This document shows positions 43,201-51,139 of a stretch of 55,483 nucleotides of DNA, one piece after another. The DNA comes from Micavibrio sp. UBA2705 (lineage in GTDB: Bacteria; Pseudomonadota; Alphaproteobacteria; Micavibrionales; Micavibrionaceae). The notes under the pieces were generated by a model. That model saw only the letters and a list, made by a program, of their open reading frames with translations, made no database searches and was not told the DNA's origin. The stretch is from positions 48,510-103,992 of the forward strand of contig DELD01000056.1 in assembly GCA_002354205.1 (NCBI GenBank), read 5' to 3'. Made by a program: the position numbers and the translations under genes. Position 1 is the first letter of the stretch, and each line of letters begins with the position of its first letter.

Positions 43201-43357
43201 AACGCGCGTGGCCATTGGCGTAGTCATATTATTTGGCGTATCGGCAGCGACGCTGTTTACACTCTTTATTGTGCCTGTCGCTTATGATTTACTCGCCCGT
43301 AAAACAGGATCCCCAGGGGATGTCCGCCGCAAATTAGAGCAGGAAAAACAACTATGA
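40250..43357 (+). CDS. RND efflux transporter (HAE1 family, second pump)
   Basis: A 1035-residue RND transporter beginning MILSDISVTRPVFASVLS. Two periplasmic loops and twelve hydrophobic segments are arranged as in AcrB. Proton-relay aspartates lie in GLVVDDAIVVLEN near 397-409, and the second half has VPLAISGALAGL and GLAAKNGILIVEFV. It shares the fold but only moderate similarity with the transporter at 16.0 kb, so it is a separate lineage rather than a recent duplicate. The substrate is unknown. It overlaps both neighbours by 4 bp (ATGA), so the three genes are one translationally coupled operon. Confidence 0.94.
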   Translation: MILSDISVTRPVFASVLSLLLIAFGIVSFSRLPLREYPDIDPPVVSVSTSYQGASANIVETRITEVIEDRISGVEGIKFISSSSSDGESRINIEFDVERDIEAATNDVRDRVSGVVDNLPEEADPPDIQKADSSDDVILWLNLTSENMNTIELTDYAKRYLQDRFSVLPGVARVRVGGGLEYAMRVWLDRNQMAARGLTVSDVEAALRAENVELPAGSIESVETQFTARIERAYKNEDDFRKLVIAQGDNYLVRLADIARIEKSAIETRTFFHGNSVPMVGIGIIKQSKANTIAVAKGASEMAERLAPNLPPGMKIINSYDTSVFISNAIAEVYKTLFIAMALVIGVIYLFLGSFRAMLIPAVTVPVSLTATFIMLYAFGFSINLLTLLALVLAIGLVVDDAIVVLENIARRIEEGEPPLSAAYKGARQVGFAVIATTLVLIAVFVPIMFLEGDLGRLFTEFSITMVAAVSFSTLVALTLCPMMASKLLKKTQRGVLSTKVDQGFDVFKAGYSKILAQALKMKLIVLVLFALLASSAVFFFNAVPSEYAPKEDRGAFFLMVNGPEGASFEYTKEYMEEIERRLMPYAQNADNTKDAEAKRLLVRAPRGFGTLTSFNDGIVIIVLNDWAKRRPATEIMGEIAGKLSDLPGVRAFPVMRRGFGGGVGKPVQFVLGGGTYEELASWRDTIIAKINENNPGLTDIDSDYKETKPQLRLVINKDRAGDLGVSVRTIGETLETMLGSRRITTYIDNGEEYDVILEGERDAQRTPTNMQNIYVRSSASGQLIPLSNLVKIEEYADSGSLNRYNRVRAITIEAGLAEGYALGPALEYMRELVRDNLPDTAVIDYKGESLDFQSSGSSLLFIFVLGFVIVFLVLAAQFESYVHPLVIILTVPLAISGALAGLYFTGNSLNVYTQVGLVMLIGLAAKNGILIVEFVNQLRDQGVEFSQALMEAAQIRLRPIVMTGITTIAGSVPLIMASGAGAETRVAIGVVILFGVSAATLFTLFIVPVAYDLLARKTGSPGDVRRKLEQEKQL

Positions 43358-44781
43358 TAATGAAATCCCCCTTAGCGCTGCTATCAACTTTATGCCTTGC
43401 AGGCTGCGCGGTTGGTCCAGATTATAAAGCGCCGCAAAATAGTTTTTTGGCGCAGTGGTTCGCCCCGCAAAGCGAACATATCAGCGCAGAGCCAATTACT
43501 TTGGCGTGGTGGAGCGTGTTTGAAGACCCGCTTTTAGTAAGCTATATCGAAAAAGCAGCGCAGAACAATAAAGATATTGAGATTGCTTTGGCGAATTTAC
43601 GGCGTGCGCGGGCTTTGCACCGTATTGAAAACGCCGCATTTTTGCCGCAAATTGGCAGCGCCGCGGAGGGGGTGCGCTCACGTTCAAGCGATAATCTGTC
43701 TAGCAGCGGCAAGGGAACAACCACCAATTTATATGATGCCGGCTTTGATGCGTCATGGGCGCTTGATATATTTGGCGGTGCGCGCCGTGCTAGCGAAGCA
43801 GCGCAGGCCAGAACTGAGGGCGCTTTGGCGGATTACCAAGCTGTGATGCTCTCGACCTTATCAGAAGTCGCGCGTAATTATTATGAAGCACGGGGGCTGC
43901 AAAAACGCATCGCGATTACCCGTAACAATGCCGATTTGCAGCAGCAAACATTCAACGTTGTCGAGGCACGGCTTGATGCGGGGGAAGCGAGTGAATTTGA
44001 TGTGTCCCGCGCGCGTGGTGAATATCAACTGACCCGCGCTCGCCTGCCGAATTTACAGGCTGATTTAAATGCCTCTATCTATACGCTCTCCGTTTTATTG
44101 GGGCTGCCACCAGAAGCCTTGCTGAGTGAAATGCAGGAAAACGCGGCATTGCCGACCCCGCCTGACCTTGTCCCTGTTGGCTTGCGTGCTGACATTTTAC
44201 GCCGCCGCCCAGATGTGCGTATAGCGGAGCGCGACCTTGCCGCTGAAACCGCTGATATTGGCGTGGCAACGGCTGATCTTTTCCCTAAATTCTTTTTAAC
44301 GGGCGATATCGGGACGCAAGCACGTGTCTTTGGCGATGTATTTAGCGCTGCTGGCGGCATATGGTCGCTTGGCGCGCTTGTGCAGTGGTCTGTCTTTGAA
44401 GGCGGCGCAATGCGCGCGCGTATTGATGCAGCAGAAGAAGAAAGCAAAGCCGCGCTTGCTAATTATGAACAAACCGTGCTTACCGCGCTGAGCGACGCAG
44501 AAACCGCGCTGATACGCTACGGTCAAGAGTTAGAGACCCGTAAAAGGCTCGATGAAGGCGTTGCGAGCCGCAGGGAATCGGTCAGGCTCGCTAAAGAGTT
44601 GTTTGATGCGGGCGAAACCGATTACCTTGCCGTATTGGACGCAGAGCGCGAGCTGACCGCAAGTGAAGATGATCTGGTGATATCAGAGACCAATACGATT
44701 ACCAAGCTGATCGTCCTCTACGCCGCGCTTGGCGGAGGCTGGGAAGTTTATAGCAATACAGATACACAAAATGCAGAATGA
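43354..44781 (+). CDS. Outer-membrane efflux lipoprotein (OprM/NodT family, second pump)
   Basis: A 475-residue outer-membrane channel with lipobox LAGC (Cys18) followed by the NodT/OprM hallmark AVGPDYKAPQ. Two OEP domains carry WWSVFEDPLL near 49, SWALDIFGGARRASEAAQ near 134, and LRRRPDVRIAERDLAA near 286. It is the third partner of this RND pump. A second in-frame ATG at 43360 could be the true start. The 3' end overlaps the DCC-type gene by 11 bp, so a membrane thiol/HTTM module appears attached to the efflux operon. Confidence 0.93.
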   Translation: MIMKSPLALLSTLCLAGCAVGPDYKAPQNSFLAQWFAPQSEHISAEPITLAWWSVFEDPLLVSYIEKAAQNNKDIEIALANLRRARALHRIENAAFLPQIGSAAEGVRSRSSDNLSSSGKGTTTNLYDAGFDASWALDIFGGARRASEAAQARTEGALADYQAVMLSTLSEVARNYYEARGLQKRIAITRNNADLQQQTFNVVEARLDAGEASEFDVSRARGEYQLTRARLPNLQADLNASIYTLSVLLGLPPEALLSEMQENAALPTPPDLVPVGLRADILRRRPDVRIAERDLAAETADIGVATADLFPKFFLTGDIGTQARVFGDVFSAAGGIWSLGALVQWSVFEGGAMRARIDAAEEESKAALANYEQTVLTALSDAETALIRYGQELETRKRLDEGVASRRESVRLAKELFDAGETDYLAVLDAERELTASEDDLVISETNTITKLIVLYAALGGGWEVYSNTDTQNAE

Positions 44782-45211
44782 TAAAATGGGTAATATAGAC
44801 GGTGATACTTATAGCGATATTGATAGCGACACTGTCTATGTCGTCTATGATGATCAATGCCCTTTTTGCCGCAATTACTGCAAGCTTATTCGCCTGCGCG
44901 AAGCAGCAGGGCGCTTGCAGCTTGTCGATGCCCGTCAGCCTTCACCCTTAATGGATAAAATTACCGCATATGGTTTAGATATTGACCAAGGCATGGTCGT
45001 TAAAATCGGCACAGACATGTATTATGGGGCAGAGGCCATTCATGTTTTGGCGCTGCTAAGCACAAAATCGGGCATCTTTAACCGTATCTGCTATTGGCTG
45101 TTTAAATCCAAAAAAATGGCATCTTTTTTATATCCTGCCCTGCGCAATTGCCGTAACCTTGCTTTGAAACTGATGGGCATTCCATTAGTCAATAACCTAC
45201 AGCAAAAATAA
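44771..45211 (+). CDS. DCC-family (DUF393) thiol-disulfide oxidoreductase-like protein
   Basis: A 146-residue thioredoxin-fold protein with the family motif YDDQCPFCRNYC near 26-37, whose CPFC is a CxxC redox-type pair. The remaining part (VDARQPSPLMDKI, DQGMVVKI, YGAEAIHVLALL) matches the DUF393 pattern. DCC proteins are often fused to or encoded beside HTTM membrane proteins, as here two genes downstream. The start at 44771 overlaps the efflux lipoprotein stop; ATG 44786 is an alternative. The in-frame region upstream to 44729 lies inside the efflux gene and is not used. Electron donor and substrate are unknown. Confidence 0.87.
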   Translation: MQNDKMGNIDGDTYSDIDSDTVYVVYDDQCPFCRNYCKLIRLREAAGRLQLVDARQPSPLMDKITAYGLDIDQGMVVKIGTDMYYGAEAIHVLALLSTKSGIFNRICYWLFKSKKMASFLYPALRNCRNLALKLMGIPLVNNLQQK

Positions 45212-45254
45212 GGACAGCACGGCGCCTTGGCGTTTTCGGGCATTAGCACGCGGC

Positions 45255-45713
45255 ATGTTTAAACTCCTCCTTCCCGCTATTTTTCCATCATGGCGCTTTT
45301 TTGAAAGCGTCGGTCCTGCGCCGCGCGTTGAATATGCTCTGCTTGATGAAAATATGGCGGATGAGCAGAGCGCCGCGCAGGATAAGCCATGGCAAGAATT
45401 CTACCCTGCGCCAGAGCGCTTATCCTTTTGCACGATGCTTAGGCGTTTATTTTATAACCAGCACTGGAATGAACGTTTGTTTGTTTTAAGCTGCGCAGAG
45501 CGTATGATCCATGACCCTAAAGATGCGCCGCGTAACGGGCGAGAAATTATGCGTTACTTAAAATCTTTTTTGCATCAAAACGCGCAGACTGCGCCCTATA
45601 TCCAGTTCAGGTTAAGTTTTGTCAGCCGCGAGGAAACTAGGCTGGAAACCCATATTCTTTATACTTCGCCGATTGAAGCGCTTAAGGAAAATACGGCGGA
45701 TCATGATGGTTGA
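45255..45713 (+). CDS. Hypothetical protein between DCC and HTTM-like genes
   Basis: A 152-residue protein that I do not recognise. It begins with a hydrophobic/aromatic stretch (MFKLLLPAIFPSWRFFE) that may lie at the membrane interface, then is soluble, with Trp/Arg-rich segments (NQHWNERLFVLSCAERM) and a beta-rich end (YIQFRLSFVSREE, THILYTS). Its last 11 bp overlap the start of the HTTM-like gene, and it follows the DCC gene by 43 bp. Conserved placement between the two partners suggests it is part of the same membrane enzyme complex, but no function can be assigned. Confidence 0.72.
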   Translation: MFKLLLPAIFPSWRFFESVGPAPRVEYALLDENMADEQSAAQDKPWQEFYPAPERLSFCTMLRRLFYNQHWNERLFVLSCAERMIHDPKDAPRNGREIMRYLKSFLHQNAQTAPYIQFRLSFVSREETRLETHILYTSPIEALKENTADHDG

Positions 45714-46410
45714 TGTCACGCATTTTGAAAGCGCATGGCGGCTGAGCGAGATGATCCTTGCTTGCGCCTTTATGCAGCAAAGCGTCGAACACCTAACGGC
45801 CGTGCATAAAGCTGAGCGTCTTGCTTTTGCTTTGCGCTTTATACTCAGCGCTATGTTACTAGTAGGGCTTTTCGCGCCATATGTTTGTCTGGCTTTATTT
45901 ATGCTTGGCATATGGGCGCTGCGCCGTTTTAACGGCCCTTATAATGGCGGGAGTGATCGCATGAATATGCTGATCCTCTCCTGTTTGTGTGTAATGCATT
46001 TTCTGCCCTCTTTACGCATGCAGGAATACGTTTTTGGCTATCTGGCGCTGCAACTTGTTTTATCTTATTTCATGGCAGGAAAAGTCAAAGTCATGAACCC
46101 AGAATGGCGCAGTGGGCGCGCCTTGCAAAATGTCTTTGCCTTTAGCGCCTACCCTGTAAGCACGCAGCTTCGCGCCCTTGCAGGTCGTCCGCGTATACTC
46201 TGGGTCATGTCATGGGCCGTGATTTGTTTTGAACTCTTCTTCCCACTCGCCATTTTGTCGCAAACGACGCTAATCGCGGCGCTCTGCCTCGCTGCTTTGT
46301 TTCACCTTGCCAATGCCGTTTTGTTTGGCCTTAACCGCTTTTTCTGGATCTGGCTCGCGGCTTTCCCTGCGCTGATTTGGCTGCAAGAGCGCGTTTTCAT
46401 GCTTGGCTAA
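45703..46410 (+). CDS. HTTM-like polytopic membrane protein
   Basis: A 235-residue protein with about six to seven hydrophobic segments. YNGGSDRMNMLILSCLCVMH near 84-103 and the AGKVKVMNPEWRSGRALQN stretch near 125 resemble the horizontally transferred transmembrane (HTTM) domain related to vitamin-K-dependent gamma-carboxylase; the late FHLANAVLFGLNRFFWIW also fits. HTTM proteins commonly pair with DCC proteins. The function in bacteria is not established. I start at ATG 45703, overlapping the previous stop; the longer frame from 45619 would overlap that gene by 95 bp. Confidence 0.72.
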   Translation: MMVDVTHFESAWRLSEMILACAFMQQSVEHLTAVHKAERLAFALRFILSAMLLVGLFAPYVCLALFMLGIWALRRFNGPYNGGSDRMNMLILSCLCVMHFLPSLRMQEYVFGYLALQLVLSYFMAGKVKVMNPEWRSGRALQNVFAFSAYPVSTQLRALAGRPRILWVMSWAVICFELFFPLAILSQTTLIAALCLAALFHLANAVLFGLNRFFWIWLAAFPALIWLQERVFMLG

Positions 46411-46521
46411 TCGCTTTTTATTCGAGGCACAAGGTAAAGAAAACGTGACAAATGGCGCTAAACTCTATTTACTCGCCATTCATGCGCGTTGTTGCGTGTG
46501 AGCTAGAAATGGAAAGCGAAT

Positions 46522-47343
46522 ATGCCAAAACTTTATCAAATTAACCGTCTGAATATTATCGAAATCGGCGAACATACAGTCTATGTCGATGGCGGCGTGC
46601 ATGGCCCTGTGCCGCTACATGAAGCGCCCGAAGACGCGGCAATTGGTGATGAAGTTGATGCTTTTGTTTACAGCAATGCATCGGATGAATTGGTCGCGAC
46701 CATGGCGCGCGCGGCGGCAGGGTTTGGTCAATGTGCTTATTTGCGCGTGGTCTCCACAGGTTCGCATGGCACATTCCTTGATTGGGGCCTGCCGAAAGAT
46801 TTGATTTTGCCGCTATCTGAACAAACGGCGCGGGTGCGCACGGGTAAATCCTATGCGGTATATATCACTGCGGATGAATATGAACGCCCGATGGCAAGTA
46901 TGAAACTGCATCGTTATTTAGAAGAAGAAAATGACGATTTGAAAAAAGGCGAAGCGGTTGACTTACTGATCGCGGCGGAAACTGATCTTGGCTTTAAAGC
47001 GGTTATTAATGATGAATATATCGGTATGATATTCCACGGTGAATTGGGCAGCGCTCTAGAAATTGGCGCGAGAATGCGCGGCTGGGTCAAAGATTTCTCT
47101 GAAGACGGTAAAATCAACCTGACCATCAGCGCCCTAGATAGCGCGGCGCGTGATGAGTTGGAAGAGCGTATTTTAAGCCGCTTAAGCGCGGCGCAAGGCC
47201 GTTTATATCTTTCAGACAAAAGCGCACCCGCAGATATATTTGATGAATTTGCGGTCAGTAAAAAGAATTTCAAACGCGCCCTTGGTAATTTATACAAGCA
47301 GCGCATCATCAACATTACCCCTGAATATATTGAACTGATTTAA
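46522..47343 (+). CDS. CvfB-like S1-domain RNA-binding protein
   Basis: A 273-residue soluble protein. Residues ~1-65 and 70-140 hold S1-like barrels (GQCAYLRVVSTGSHGTFLDWG and GLPKDLILP are typical), followed by a third S1-like unit (about 148-210, GFKAVINDEYIGMIFHGEL) and a C-terminal winged-helix segment (ILSRLSAAQGRLYLSDKS). This is the CvfB/YitL layout, known from the virulence regulator CvfB of Staphylococcus. It probably binds RNA; the target is unknown. It stands alone with a 111-bp upstream gap and 139-bp downstream gap. Confidence 0.9.
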   Translation: MPKLYQINRLNIIEIGEHTVYVDGGVHGPVPLHEAPEDAAIGDEVDAFVYSNASDELVATMARAAAGFGQCAYLRVVSTGSHGTFLDWGLPKDLILPLSEQTARVRTGKSYAVYITADEYERPMASMKLHRYLEEENDDLKKGEAVDLLIAAETDLGFKAVINDEYIGMIFHGELGSALEIGARMRGWVKDFSEDGKINLTISALDSAARDELEERILSRLSAAQGRLYLSDKSAPADIFDEFAVSKKNFKRALGNLYKQRIINITPEYIELI

Positions 47344-47429
47344 GGCGTTTTGATTCGCTGTTATTCTGACCCTTCTCTCTTGCTATTCTCCCTTAATACG
47401 TGCAATGCACTGTATTTGGACAAAACCTA

Positions 47430-47442
47430 AAACTGTGGTATA
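47430..47442 (+). promoter_or_regulatory. Shared 13-mer, first copy (possible promoter element)
   Basis: AAACTGTGGTATA, found again at 48866-48878 upstream of the Rsh gene. Both copies are intergenic, rightward-facing and 41-62 bp before the next ATG, and include a TG-n-type extended -10-like TATA. Function inferred only from recurrence. Confidence 0.3.
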
Positions 47443-47482
47443 TATGGAGCATAAAAAGAATATAAACAGGAAGGATATTAAC

Positions 47483-47899
47483 ATGAACGCTCAATCCGCC
47501 ACCGTTAGGAAACAGCCTTATCCAAAATCATTTGGGAAAAAGCCCGTTCAAGATTCTCCGCAAGATACGCAGGATTCACAAATCGCCGTGCCGGGCTTAT
47601 CCAATGATAATACAGATGATTACCTCGCCCCTGATTGGAGCATTTTTAGTGCTGATAAACTCCACCCGCTTGCCGGTAAGGCGCAAATTGTCATGACCGT
47701 GCTCGGTCTTGCGCTTGGCCTTGCCTACGCTTTTGTTTCACTTGGCACAACTGGGGTTGGCGACACGCTCGTCATGTCTATTTTTTCCTATTTGACCTAT
47801 GGGCTCGTCGGCACGGTTGGCGGCTATTTCGGTGTTTGGATTATCGGGGGCGCAGTTATTCTTAGCCCCGTCTTGCTTATCGCCGCGCTATTTGTGTAA
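47483..47899 (+). CDS. Small membrane protein of unknown function
   Basis: A 138-residue protein that I do not recognise. The first ~60 residues are polar and probably disordered (Gln/Asp-rich, QDSPQDTQDSQ), followed by three hydrophobic segments (about 68-88, 95-112, 115-137) with Gly-rich helices. I start at ATG 47483 after AGGAAGGA; the longer frame from 47405 lacks a ribosome binding site and includes the promoter-like 13-mer. It is convergent with the PEP-CTERM-type acyltransferase gene, and a hairpin spans the gap. Confidence 0.7.
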   Translation: MNAQSATVRKQPYPKSFGKKPVQDSPQDTQDSQIAVPGLSNDNTDDYLAPDWSIFSADKLHPLAGKAQIVMTVLGLALGLAYAFVSLGTTGVGDTLVMSIFSYLTYGLVGTVGGYFGVWIIGGAVILSPVLLIAALFV

Positions 47900-47903
47900 G
47901 CCT

Positions 47904-47947
47904 GAGCCCCTTAAAGCCTTTATGCTGGGCTTTGGGCTTTAAGGCTC
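47904..47947. terminator. Inverted repeat between convergent genes
   Basis: GAGCC (47904-47908) plus TTAAAGCC (47911-47918) pair with GGCTTTAA (47935-47942) plus GGCTC (47943-47947), with a two-base CC bulge and a 16-nt loop. The right arm lies in the 3' coding end of the leftward gene. No T-run, so a factor-assisted terminator or RNA stabiliser at most. Confidence 0.4.
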
Positions 47948-48756
47948 ATAATCCGATCATGCAAAGCGCCGTTATTGGTCATCATTTCCCAGACGGCTTT
48001 TTGTTTGACGCGCATATTATTGACGCTGGTGAAAAAGTCGATGATGATCGGCTGCCTTTGGTTAACAAGGTCTATGATCGGGCCAATGCGCTGACAGATG
48101 ATGCCAAGGCGTTCAAACGATTCAATTAATGGCACTTCCAATAACACGCAGCCTTGCGTATAGCCATTGGCGATGGCAAGGTCAAAACAGCTTTTAATCA
48201 GGCCAATCGGCGCAAAGGGAATAATCCGCCTAGCGATACGTTTGGAGCTTTTGTCCATAAAGGTTTCTTGGTCTTGATCTTGTACGCCGCCAAGGGGAGA
48301 GGTTTCTTCGCCATTTCTGCTGCGAAACTTTTTTAAAATACATAGTTTATCAATTTCGCAGATACGGTCATGCGCATTGCTTTCACGTACGCGCAGATGC
48401 CCGCCACTAAATATTTCTTGAATAGGCAGGCCTTGTTGGCTGTCTTGCATATGGGGCATGACAAGGCGCACCGTGCCAATCGCTTCACCGCTGCGTTTAT
48501 GGATCAGCAGGCAATGCTTGGCGTGGTCATCATAAATATCACGCTCTAATTTCCCTGCGTGGCGCTCTGCTTCTTTGTAACCAAATTCTTCGCATAAAAC
48601 TTCATAGCGAATGCGATACGCTTTTTCTTTTAAAGCAGGGCTTTCCGCAAGCACGGTTTCAAAAAGCTGATTATACAGCCACGAAAAACTTTTAAACTGA
48701 AGGTAATTTTTAATAGGGGCGCCAAAGCCGGCCTGCTCTTTACGGAGGTCTTTCAT
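47920..48756 (-). CDS. PEP-CTERM/exosortase-system-type acyltransferase homologue
   Basis: A 278-residue GNAT-like protein related to autoinducer synthases. KEKAYRIRYEVLCEEFGYK near 43-61, IYDDHAKHCLLIHKRSGEAIGTVRLV near 74-99 and the late CFDLAIANGY near 196-205 match the family named for its occurrence with PEP-CTERM/exosortase systems. No exosortase or PEP-CTERM substrate is visible in the window. An acyl-homoserine-lactone synthase is less likely because the LuxI conserved residues and size (about 200) do not fit. The substrate is unknown. It is divergent from the Rsh gene across a 183-bp AT-rich gap. Confidence 0.8.
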   Translation of the reverse strand: MKDLRKEQAGFGAPIKNYLQFKSFSWLYNQLFETVLAESPALKEKAYRIRYEVLCEEFGYKEAERHAGKLERDIYDDHAKHCLLIHKRSGEAIGTVRLVMPHMQDSQQGLPIQEIFSGGHLRVRESNAHDRICEIDKLCILKKFRSRNGEETSPLGGVQDQDQETFMDKSSKRIARRIIPFAPIGLIKSCFDLAIANGYTQGCVLLEVPLIESFERLGIICQRIGPIIDLVNQRQPIIIDFFTSVNNMRVKQKAVWEMMTNNGALHDRIMSLKAQSPA

Positions 48757-48865
48757 ATTTCACACTTTCCACATAAGGTATTTACACACACAATTATCAG
48801 TATAAGTCAGTGTCTATTAACTATTACTAAACTATAGATAAAATTCTATCTAATTTTTGCATCAG

Positions 48866-48878
48866 AAACTGTGGTATA
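48866..48878 (+). promoter_or_regulatory. Shared 13-mer, second copy, upstream of Rsh gene
   Basis: AAACTGTGGTATA identical to 47430-47442; here it continues CT, giving TATACT as a -10-like hexamer with a TG extension. It lies 62 bp before the Rsh ATG. Confidence 0.35.
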
Positions 48879-48939
48879 CTGGGCAATAATTGCGTATATT
48901 AATGCGCAGTGAACTTAGCGGAATGAGATTATAGCCACG

Positions 48940-51114
48940 ATGAAAGACACAACAACCAGAGATCAGCTTTTAGAAGACTTGCTCGCACTGAACAAAGACT
49001 TAATCGTCGAAGATGTTGAAAAAGCATATGATTTTGGCAAAAAAATGCATGAAGGCCAGACCCGCGCATCGGGCGAGCCATACTTCACGCACCCTGTGGA
49101 AGTCGCGATGATCCTTGCCGAAATGGGCATGGATACGCCGACAATTGTTACCGCGATTTTGCATGATACGGTCGAAGACACTGTCGCCACGGAAGAAGAT
49201 TTACAGCGCGAATTTGGCGAAGAGGTCGCAAAGCTTGTTAAAGGCGTGACCAAATTAACCCGCATCGAAAGCCAAACCGTTGAAGGCAAACAAGCCGAGA
49301 ACTTTAGGAAACTCGTTCTTGCGATGTCTGAAGACATCCGCGTGCTCTTGGTCAAGCTTGCTGACCGCCTGCATAATATGCGCACCATGCATCATATTGC
49401 TAAGCCAGAGAAACAAAAACGCATATCGCGCGAAACGTTAGAGATTTTTGCCCCGCTTGCGGAGCGTATTGGTATTCATAAAATCAAAGAAGAGCTTGAA
49501 GACCTTGCTTTTGAATATATGAACCCAGATGCGCGCGAGACGATTGTTAAACGCCTGTCTTATCTGCGTGAAGAGGGTACAGACACGCCCAATGATGTGA
49601 TCCGCGAGCTGCAAGGCTTGATGAAAGAATCTGATGTTAAATGTGAAATTAACGGGCGCGAGAAAACCCGTTATTCAATTTGGCTGAAAATGCAGCGTAA
49701 GAATATTTTGTTTGAACAGCTCTCTGACATTATGGCTTTCCGCATTATCGTTGACAATATCGAATCGTGCTATTTGGTGTTGGGCGTTATTCATGCGAAA
49801 TACCCAACCGTGCCAGGCAAGTTTAAGGACTATATCTCAACGCCCAAGCCAAATGGCTATCGCTCGCTTCATACAACGGTGATTGGCCCTGGTGGACAGC
49901 GCATTGAGGTGCAAATCCGTACCCGTGAAATGCACGAAGAAGCTGATTTGGGCTTAGCGGCGCATTGGGCATATAAGCGCGATGGCGCATCTGATAAGGC
50001 CGTTACCGAAGCCAAACATTATCGCTGGCTACGTGAACTTGTTGAGATTATGGAGCATGAAAGCGGCACGATTGAAGAAAAGCTTGAGAATACTAAGCTT
50101 GAACTTTTCCAAGATCATGTTTTTGCTTTTACCCCGCGCGGCGACCTTATTGAACTGCCCGCAGGGGCGACGACGATTGACTTTGCCTATGCTGTGCATT
50201 CTGGCGTTGGTAATAAATGTGTCGGCGCGAAAATTAACGGGCGTATTGCGCCGCTCAACACCAAATTACAAAATGGCGATCAGGTCGACATTATTACTGC
50301 GAAAACCCAGAATCCCTCACCAACATGGGAACGTTTTGTTGTAACCGGTAAGGCGCGCTCACATATTCGCCGTTTTATTCGCCAGCAACAGCGTGATGAA
50401 TATATTACGCTCGGCAAGGCGATGCTGCAGAAAATATTTAAATCAGAAGGCTATGATTATACGGAAAAAGCCGTCAATGCGGTTGCGGAAAAATTCAAAG
50501 AAAACAACGCCGAAGATATATATGCAGGCATTGGTTCAGGCAATGTCGTTGCGCGTGATGTGTTTAAGGCGATTTTCCCGAGCCATAATACCGAGCCTGT
50601 GCGCCCGAATTTGGAAGATATTGGCGAATATACATCTAAGAAAAAACCAAGCAAATCAAGCCCCATGCCCATTGTCGGGCTTATTCCTGGCATGGCGATG
50701 CATTTTGCACGTTGTTGTCACCCGCTGCCGGGTGACCGCATAGTCGGCATCGTGACCACAGGTAAAGGCGTGACGATCCACACGATTGATTGTGACACAT
50801 TAGAAAACTTCGCCGATACGCCAGAACGCTGGCTTGATGTATCGTGGGGCGAAGGCCCTGACGCGCCCGAAGCCCGCATTGGTCGCCTTTCGGTGACCAT
50901 TATGAACGAAGCTGGTGCGCTCGGTACGCTTTCAACCGTGATTGGCAAAAGCGGCGGTAATATCACTAACCTTAAAATCACGTCACGCTCGCTTGATTTC
51001 TGGGATATGCTGATTGATGTATATGTCAGCGACACGAAACATTTAAACAATGTTATCGCCGCACTCAGGGCAACGCCGCAAATTATCAGCGTTGAACGCG
51101 CACGTGGACGGTAA
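48940..51114 (+). CDS. rsh: Bifunctional (p)ppGpp synthetase/hydrolase (Rsh)
   Basis: A 724-residue RelA/SpoT homologue. The HD hydrolase domain (about 25-180) has THPVEVA near 46 and ILHDTVEDT near 68, the intact metal site, so hydrolysis is expected. The synthetase domain (about 230-345) has KFKDYISTPKPNGYRSLHTT near 288, whose RxKD-type pattern is that of bifunctional enzymes, and IEVQIRT near 323. Then come TGS (VFAFTPRGDLIELPAGAT near 390-407), a zinc-finger-like/helical part with HFARCCHPLPGD near 588, and a C-terminal ACT domain. Alphaproteobacteria usually carry one such enzyme, controlling the stringent response. It probably has its own promoter in the 183-bp gap. Confidence 0.96.
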   Translation: MKDTTTRDQLLEDLLALNKDLIVEDVEKAYDFGKKMHEGQTRASGEPYFTHPVEVAMILAEMGMDTPTIVTAILHDTVEDTVATEEDLQREFGEEVAKLVKGVTKLTRIESQTVEGKQAENFRKLVLAMSEDIRVLLVKLADRLHNMRTMHHIAKPEKQKRISRETLEIFAPLAERIGIHKIKEELEDLAFEYMNPDARETIVKRLSYLREEGTDTPNDVIRELQGLMKESDVKCEINGREKTRYSIWLKMQRKNILFEQLSDIMAFRIIVDNIESCYLVLGVIHAKYPTVPGKFKDYISTPKPNGYRSLHTTVIGPGGQRIEVQIRTREMHEEADLGLAAHWAYKRDGASDKAVTEAKHYRWLRELVEIMEHESGTIEEKLENTKLELFQDHVFAFTPRGDLIELPAGATTIDFAYAVHSGVGNKCVGAKINGRIAPLNTKLQNGDQVDIITAKTQNPSPTWERFVVTGKARSHIRRFIRQQQRDEYITLGKAMLQKIFKSEGYDYTEKAVNAVAEKFKENNAEDIYAGIGSGNVVARDVFKAIFPSHNTEPVRPNLEDIGEYTSKKKPSKSSPMPIVGLIPGMAMHFARCCHPLPGDRIVGIVTTGKGVTIHTIDCDTLENFADTPERWLDVSWGEGPDAPEARIGRLSVTIMNEAGALGTLSTVIGKSGGNITNLKITSRSLDFWDMLIDVYVSDTKHLNNVIAALRATPQIISVERARGR

Positions 51115-51139
51115 CGGCAAAATAGCAATAGGATACGTA

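Noticed and set aside
14783..44781. The two RND operons as a recent duplication
   Set aside because: Adaptor, transporter and channel proteins differ clearly in sequence and N-terminal processing, and only the first has a local TetR regulator; they look like separate lineages.
46914..47315. 133-codon frame antisense to the CvfB-like gene
   Set aside because: Ser/Leu-rich shadow of a well-supported S1-domain gene; no ribosome binding site or domain. Similar antisense frames inside the carboxylase, ABC-F, RND and Rsh genes were dropped for the same reason.
47920..48756. LuxI-type acyl-homoserine-lactone synthase
   Set aside because: The protein is about 80 residues longer than LuxI proteins and fits the exosortase-associated acyltransferase family better; no LuxR gene is near.
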